Source: Streptomyces sp. NBC_01669
GTDB taxonomy: Bacteria; Actinomycetota; Actinomycetes; Streptomycetales; Streptomycetaceae
Length of the DNA: 64,000 nucleotides
Direction of reading: 5' to 3'
NCBI RefSeq assembly: GCF_026339735.1
Contig: NZ_JAPEQG010000001.1
Location: forward strand, 4,650,001 to 4,714,000
Part shown: in pieces, positions 61,280 through 64,000 of the stretch
How the letters are laid out: every line of letters starts with the position of its first letter
How positions within the stretch are numbered: position 1 is the first letter of the stretch
Notes under the pieces: generated by a model
Databases searched by the model: none
Told to the model about the DNA's origin: nothing
Seen by the model: only the letters and a program-made list of their open reading frames with translations
Made by a program: the position numbers and the translations under genes

Positions 61280-62389
61280 TCAGCCCTCGCCGTCCTCGCC
61301 GTCCTCGGTCGGCTCCTCGGAGAGACGCCGCTCCAGCACGCGGCCCTCACCCGGCGCCAGACTGCCAAGAATGCGGTCCAGGTCTTCCATCGAGGCGAAC
61401 TCGACGACGATCTTTCCCTTCTTCTGCCCGAGGTCGACCTTCACCCTGGTCTCGAAGCGGTCCGAGAGCCGGGAAGCGAGATCGGAGAGGGCGGGAGACA
61501 GCCGACCGCCGGCCCGGGGCCCCTTGGCCTTCGGGGTACTGGTGGTCCGGGAACCCATCAGGGTCACGATCTCCTCGACCGCACGCACCGAGAGGCCTTC
61601 GGCCACGATGCGATGGGCCAGTCGATCCTGCTCCTCGGAGTCGTCCACGGACAACAGCGCTCTGGCATGACCGGCCGACAGCACCCCGGCAGCGACCCTG
61701 CGCTGCACAGGCGGAGAGAGCCGCAGCAGACGCAGCGTGTTCGACACCTGCGGACGCGACCGTCCGATCCGGTCGGCCAGCTGGTCATGCGTGCACTTGA
61801 AGTCCTTGAGCAACTGGTCGTACGCGGCTGCCTCCTCCAGTGGGTTCAACTGAGCCCGGTGGAGGTTCTCCAGGAGTGCGTCCAGGAGCAGCTTCTCGTC
61901 GTCTGTGGCCCGCACGATGGCCGGGATGCGCTCCAGACCCGCCTCACGGCAGGCCCTCCAGCGCCGCTCGCCCATGATGAGCTCGTAGCGCTCCGGTCCC
62001 AGCTTCCGCACGACGACAGGCTGGAGGAGACCGACCTCCTTGATGGAGGTGACCAGCTCGGCAAGCGCGTCCTCGTCGAACACCTCGCGAGGCTGCCGGG
62101 GGTTCGGAGTGATGGAGCCGAGAAGCACCTCGGCGAAGTAGGCTCCCGCAGCGTCCGTCGCCCCGGAGGAGGCTTCGGGCTGCGAGACGGGCGCACTCGT
62201 CCCCGGTACAGCGGGAGCAGCCGCAAGCGTGGCCACCTTGGCCGCGGCCACCCCTCGCTCGGCGGTCATCACCGGGAGCGCGCCCGGTGAAGCCGCGCCC
62301 GGCTCGGAGGCCGGCACCTGACGCTCCTGCGGGGCAGCGGGAATCAGTGCGCCGAGCCCACGCCCCAATCCTCTACGACGCTCACTCAC
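61280..62389 (-). CDS. parB: Chromosome-partitioning protein ParB
   Basis: 369 aa, MSERRRGLGRGLGALIPAA. The N-terminal start GLGRGLGALI contacts ParA. CTP-binding core: GERRWRACREAG and ENLHRAQLNPLEEA (CTP-hydrolysis and clamp motifs); the parS-binding helix-turn-helix follows (DQLADRIGRSRPQVSNTLRLLRL). The C-terminal dimer domain ends in an acidic tail. ParB loads at parS, closes as a clamp and slides, organising the origins of sporulating hyphae. Overlaps the end of parA by 4 nt. Confidence 0.98.
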   Translation of the reverse strand: MSERRRGLGRGLGALIPAAPQERQVPASEPGAASPGALPVMTAERGVAAAKVATLAAAPAVPGTSAPVSQPEASSGATDAAGAYFAEVLLGSITPNPRQPREVFDEDALAELVTSIKEVGLLQPVVVRKLGPERYELIMGERRWRACREAGLERIPAIVRATDDEKLLLDALLENLHRAQLNPLEEAAAYDQLLKDFKCTHDQLADRIGRSRPQVSNTLRLLRLSPPVQRRVAAGVLSAGHARALLSVDDSEEQDRLAHRIVAEGLSVRAVEEIVTLMGSRTTSTPKAKGPRAGGRLSPALSDLASRLSDRFETRVKVDLGQKKGKIVVEFASMEDLDRILGSLAPGEGRVLERRLSEEPTEDGEDGEG

Positions 62390-63624
62390 TGGATCCCCTC
62401 CGAAACGTTCTGCTGGCTGTTCTGGCTGCCCGAGTGGGCATGCTGGGCCTCGTAGTGCACCCCGACCCCCCGCAGGGCAATCTCACGAGCTGCTTCGAGA
62501 TACGACAAGGATCCGCTGGAACCCGGGTCGTAGGTCAGCACGGTCTGCCCGTAACTCGGCGCCTCCGAGATTCGCACGGACCGGGGGATGCTCGTGCGCA
62601 GCACCTCCTTGCCGAAGTGGCTGCGCACCTCCTCCGCCACCTGGGAAGCGAGCCGGGTCCTGCCGTCGTACATGGTGAGAAGGATCGTCGACACATGCAG
62701 ATCGGGGTTCAGGTGTCCCCGGACGAGATCGACGTTCCTCAGGAGCTGCCCCAGTCCTTCCAGCGCGTAATACTCGCACTGGATGGGGATCAGCACCTCG
62801 GCGCCCGCGACCAGGGCGTTGACCGTCAGCAGACCGAGCGAAGGCGGGCAGTCAATAAGGATGTAGTCCAGCGGCTGCTCATACGCCTGGATCGCTCGCT
62901 GCAGTCGACTCTCCCGCGCCACCAGCGACACCAGTTCGATCTCCGCACCGGCGAGATCGATGGTGGCGGGGGCGCAGAAGAGGCCTTCGACGTCCGGTAC
63001 GGGCTGCACCACGTCGGAGAGCGGCTTGCTCTCCACCAGGACGTCATAGATAGAGGGAACTTCGGCATGGTGGTCGATACCCAGGGCCGTGGAGGCGTTT
63101 CCCTGCGGGTCGAGGTCGACCACCAGAACACGTGCACCGTGGAGTGCGAGCGAGGCGGCAAGGTTCACCGTCGTGGTCGTCTTACCCACTCCGCCCTTCT
63201 GGTTGGCCACCACCATGACGCGTGTCTGGTCAGGGCGGGGCAGCCCTTCGCCGGCGCGGCCGAGGGCCTCGACCGCCAGCTGGGCCGCACGACCGATGGG
63301 TGTGTCATCCATCGGCGGCGGTGTTTCACGTGAAACACCGTCCCCCGCCGATTCGGTTCGGGGACCGGGGACCGGATCGGTCATCGGTCCCGCGATGTTG
63401 GCGTCGGACCGCAAGGATTCACTCTCCTCGACTTCAGGCTCGCAATGAGCAGAGCCTGCCATGCTTTCGGGGTCGTGAACCAGCGAGGCCCGCTCTTCTG
63501 TGGATGAATCCACTTCTGTGGACAACTCCGTAGCCCTTACGGGCCTGCGATGGCGCGGAGCGGCAGCCTTTCGGCCGCGGCCGATGATTCCATGCAGCAG
63601 AGAGCGACGTTTCACGTGAAACAC
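62386..63624 (-). CDS. parA: Chromosome-partitioning ATPase ParA
   Basis: Walker-type ATPase that assembles on aerial hyphae DNA and positions ParB complexes. The reading frame gives 412 aa from a GTG at 63624 (VFHVKRRSLL), with AGGGG upstream. Alternative starts are the ATGs at 63462 (MAGSAHCEPE), 63384 (MTDPVPG) and 63312 (MDDTPIG); the true one is not decided here. ATPase motifs: deviant Walker A KGGVGKTTT (142-150), VVDLDPQGNASTALG, DYILIDCPPSLGLL, and the C-terminal IPRSVRISEAPSYGQTV. Two parS sites lie in the N-terminal extension. Confidence 0.93.
   Translation of the reverse strand: MFHVKRRSLLHGIIGRGRKAAAPRHRRPVRATELSTEVDSSTEERASLVHDPESMAGSAHCEPEVEESESLRSDANIAGPMTDPVPGPRTESAGDGVSRETPPPMDDTPIGRAAQLAVEALGRAGEGLPRPDQTRVMVVANQKGGVGKTTTTVNLAASLALHGARVLVVDLDPQGNASTALGIDHHAEVPSIYDVLVESKPLSDVVQPVPDVEGLFCAPATIDLAGAEIELVSLVARESRLQRAIQAYEQPLDYILIDCPPSLGLLTVNALVAGAEVLIPIQCEYYALEGLGQLLRNVDLVRGHLNPDLHVSTILLTMYDGRTRLASQVAEEVRSHFGKEVLRTSIPRSVRISEAPSYGQTVLTYDPGSSGSLSYLEAAREIALRGVGVHYEAQHAHSGSQNSQQNVSEGIQ
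63319..63340. repeat. 22-bp perfect palindrome around parS site 9
   Basis: CGGT-parS-ACCG, within the ParA N-terminal extension, just before the MDDTPIG start. Confidence 0.8.
63323..63336. other. parS site 9 (perfect), inside parA
   Basis: GTTTCACGTGAAAC, encoding V-S-R-E-T in the parA frame, as in the anti-sigma gene. Confidence 0.93.
63517..63525 (-). promoter_or_regulatory. DnaA box in the parA 5' region
   Basis: TTGTCCACA on the minus strand, the preferred Streptomyces DnaA box, with a one-mismatch copy (TCATCCACA) at 63499-63507. It may be chance, or may link parAB expression to DnaA. Confidence 0.55.
63609..63622. other. parS site 10 (perfect), at the parA start
   Basis: GTTTCACGTGAAAC beginning at the GTG codon at 63624, giving the N-terminus VFHVK. 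ParB could therefore bind on its own operon's start, a possible autoregulatory site. Confidence 0.93.
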
Positions 63625-63755
63625 GATGCCCCTGCAGCCTAGCTACAGGGGCACGACACTCCGCACAGAGTGCGTATGGCTGCTTGTGCGGAGCATTACT
63701 GATAGGCAGCATGAACCGTACGTAATGACTGATTCCGCAGCGTGACTACCCGGGC

Positions 63756-64000
63756 TCAGCGCCGCCGTCGCGTGCGACTCGCCCTTGCAGCCTTGGCCCT
63801 CTTTGCGGCGAACCTCACACCGCCCGGGCTCTCACCGACCACCACGCGCACCACGGTGGACATCGGCTCGACCACGCCCTCCCCGACGTGCAGCACCTCG
63901 GTCTCCACCACTCCGAGCTTGCTCAGAGCGGCCCGCGCACCGTTGATCTCCTCCTCGGCGGTGTCGCCCTTGAGCGCCAGCATCTCCCCGTAGGGTCGCA
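63756..64000 (-). CDS. rsmG: 16S rRNA (guanine(527)-N7)-methyltransferase RsmG, C-terminal part
   Basis: About 80 C-terminal residues are visible, ending LVVVGESPGGVRFAAKRAKAARASRTRRRR in outline. The stretch GEMLALKGDTAEEEINGARAALSKLG is the RsmG (GidB) core, where the lysine lies near the methyl-donor pocket. It methylates G527 of 16S rRNA. It is cut by the right edge. The short basic Lys/Arg tail is longer than in E. coli. Upstream neighbour of parA in the conserved rsmG-parA-parB order. Confidence 0.9.
   Translation of the reverse strand, partial: RPYGEMLALKGDTAEEEINGARAALSKLGVVETEVLHVGEGVVEPMSTVVRVVVGESPGGVRFAAKRAKAARASRTRRRR

Noticed and set aside
63732..64000. Plus-strand ORF MTTRAQRRRRVRLALAALALF as a membrane protein
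   Set aside because: It is the antisense of the RsmG C-terminus, and RsmG motifs occur in the opposite frame.
1..64000. CRISPR arrays, prophage or biosynthetic gene cluster
   Set aside because: No regular spaced repeats, no phage structural genes and no PKS/NRPS or terpene enzymes seen. The accessory genes are isolated singletons.

Overview
The window is chromosomal DNA of a Streptomyces, from the conserved core next to oriC. Evidence: about 70% GC with strong third-position GC; the runs rsmG-parA-parB, trxB-trxA, sigM/anti-sigma, murJ/pseudokinase, and rpsF-ssb-rpsR-rplI; the sporulation pair ssgR/ssgA, which is restricted to this group of actinomycetes; and ten copies of the ParB site parS (GTTTCACGTGAAAC or one mismatch). 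The order matches what I remember of the S. coelicolor region from rsmG to cydABCD. I did not see oriC itself; it should lie beyond the right edge. I recognised no tRNA, rRNA or CRISPR array.

Left part (1-9.8 kb): the cydA-cydB-cydCD operon on the minus strand encodes a cytochrome bd oxidase and its assembly exporter, with a perfect Rex-type operator upstream. It is followed by a HisC-like aminotransferase (-), a LacI-family regulator (+), a metallophosphoesterase (+) and a membrane protein (+). An insertion sequence (10118-11700) abuts the thiC stop codon. thiC carries a TPP riboswitch and is divergent from a YibE/F-type membrane protein with a His-rich N-terminus.

Middle (15-32 kb): ssgA and its IclR-type regulator ssgR, then accessory genes: DUF5326 protein, cupin, holin-like 4TM protein, a Cys/Met-metabolism PLP enzyme, LysR regulator, Nudix hydrolase, flavohaemoprotein, GNATs, a MarR regulator divergent from an MFS exporter plus GlcG/HbpS-like protein, a winged-helix protein, a beta-lactamase-fold hydrolase, two RibD/DHFR-like proteins and a TetR regulator. 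Two genes here are decayed (a conserved hypothetical at 23152-23497 and a GNAT at 30450-30890).

Right part (32-64 kb): core genome. dnaB faces away from a MATE transporter across a 460-bp gap containing several DnaA-box-like 9-mers. Then rplI-rpsR-ssb-rpsF (-), femX and an atypical alanine-racemase-like gene, a GT87-like membrane protein, a class A penicillin-binding protein, a PadR regulator with inositol-phosphate synthase, an MFS protein, an LppU/SCO3897-like protein, CCA-adding enzyme, DUF6049 protein, MurJ, a membrane pseudokinase, SigM with its zinc anti-sigma factor, thioredoxin reductase/thioredoxin behind a SigR-type promoter, a GNAT, parB, parA and the end of rsmG.

The unifying feature is chromosome segregation. 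ParB and ParA are encoded at the right end, and their binding sites are spread over the whole 64 kb: at gene starts (cydCD, parA), inside coding sequence (anti-sigma gene, parA), in gaps between convergent genes, and as a double site in two long perfect palindromes (48924-49001). Cell-wall genes (murJ, pseudokinase, PBP, femX, GT87-like) are also concentrated here.
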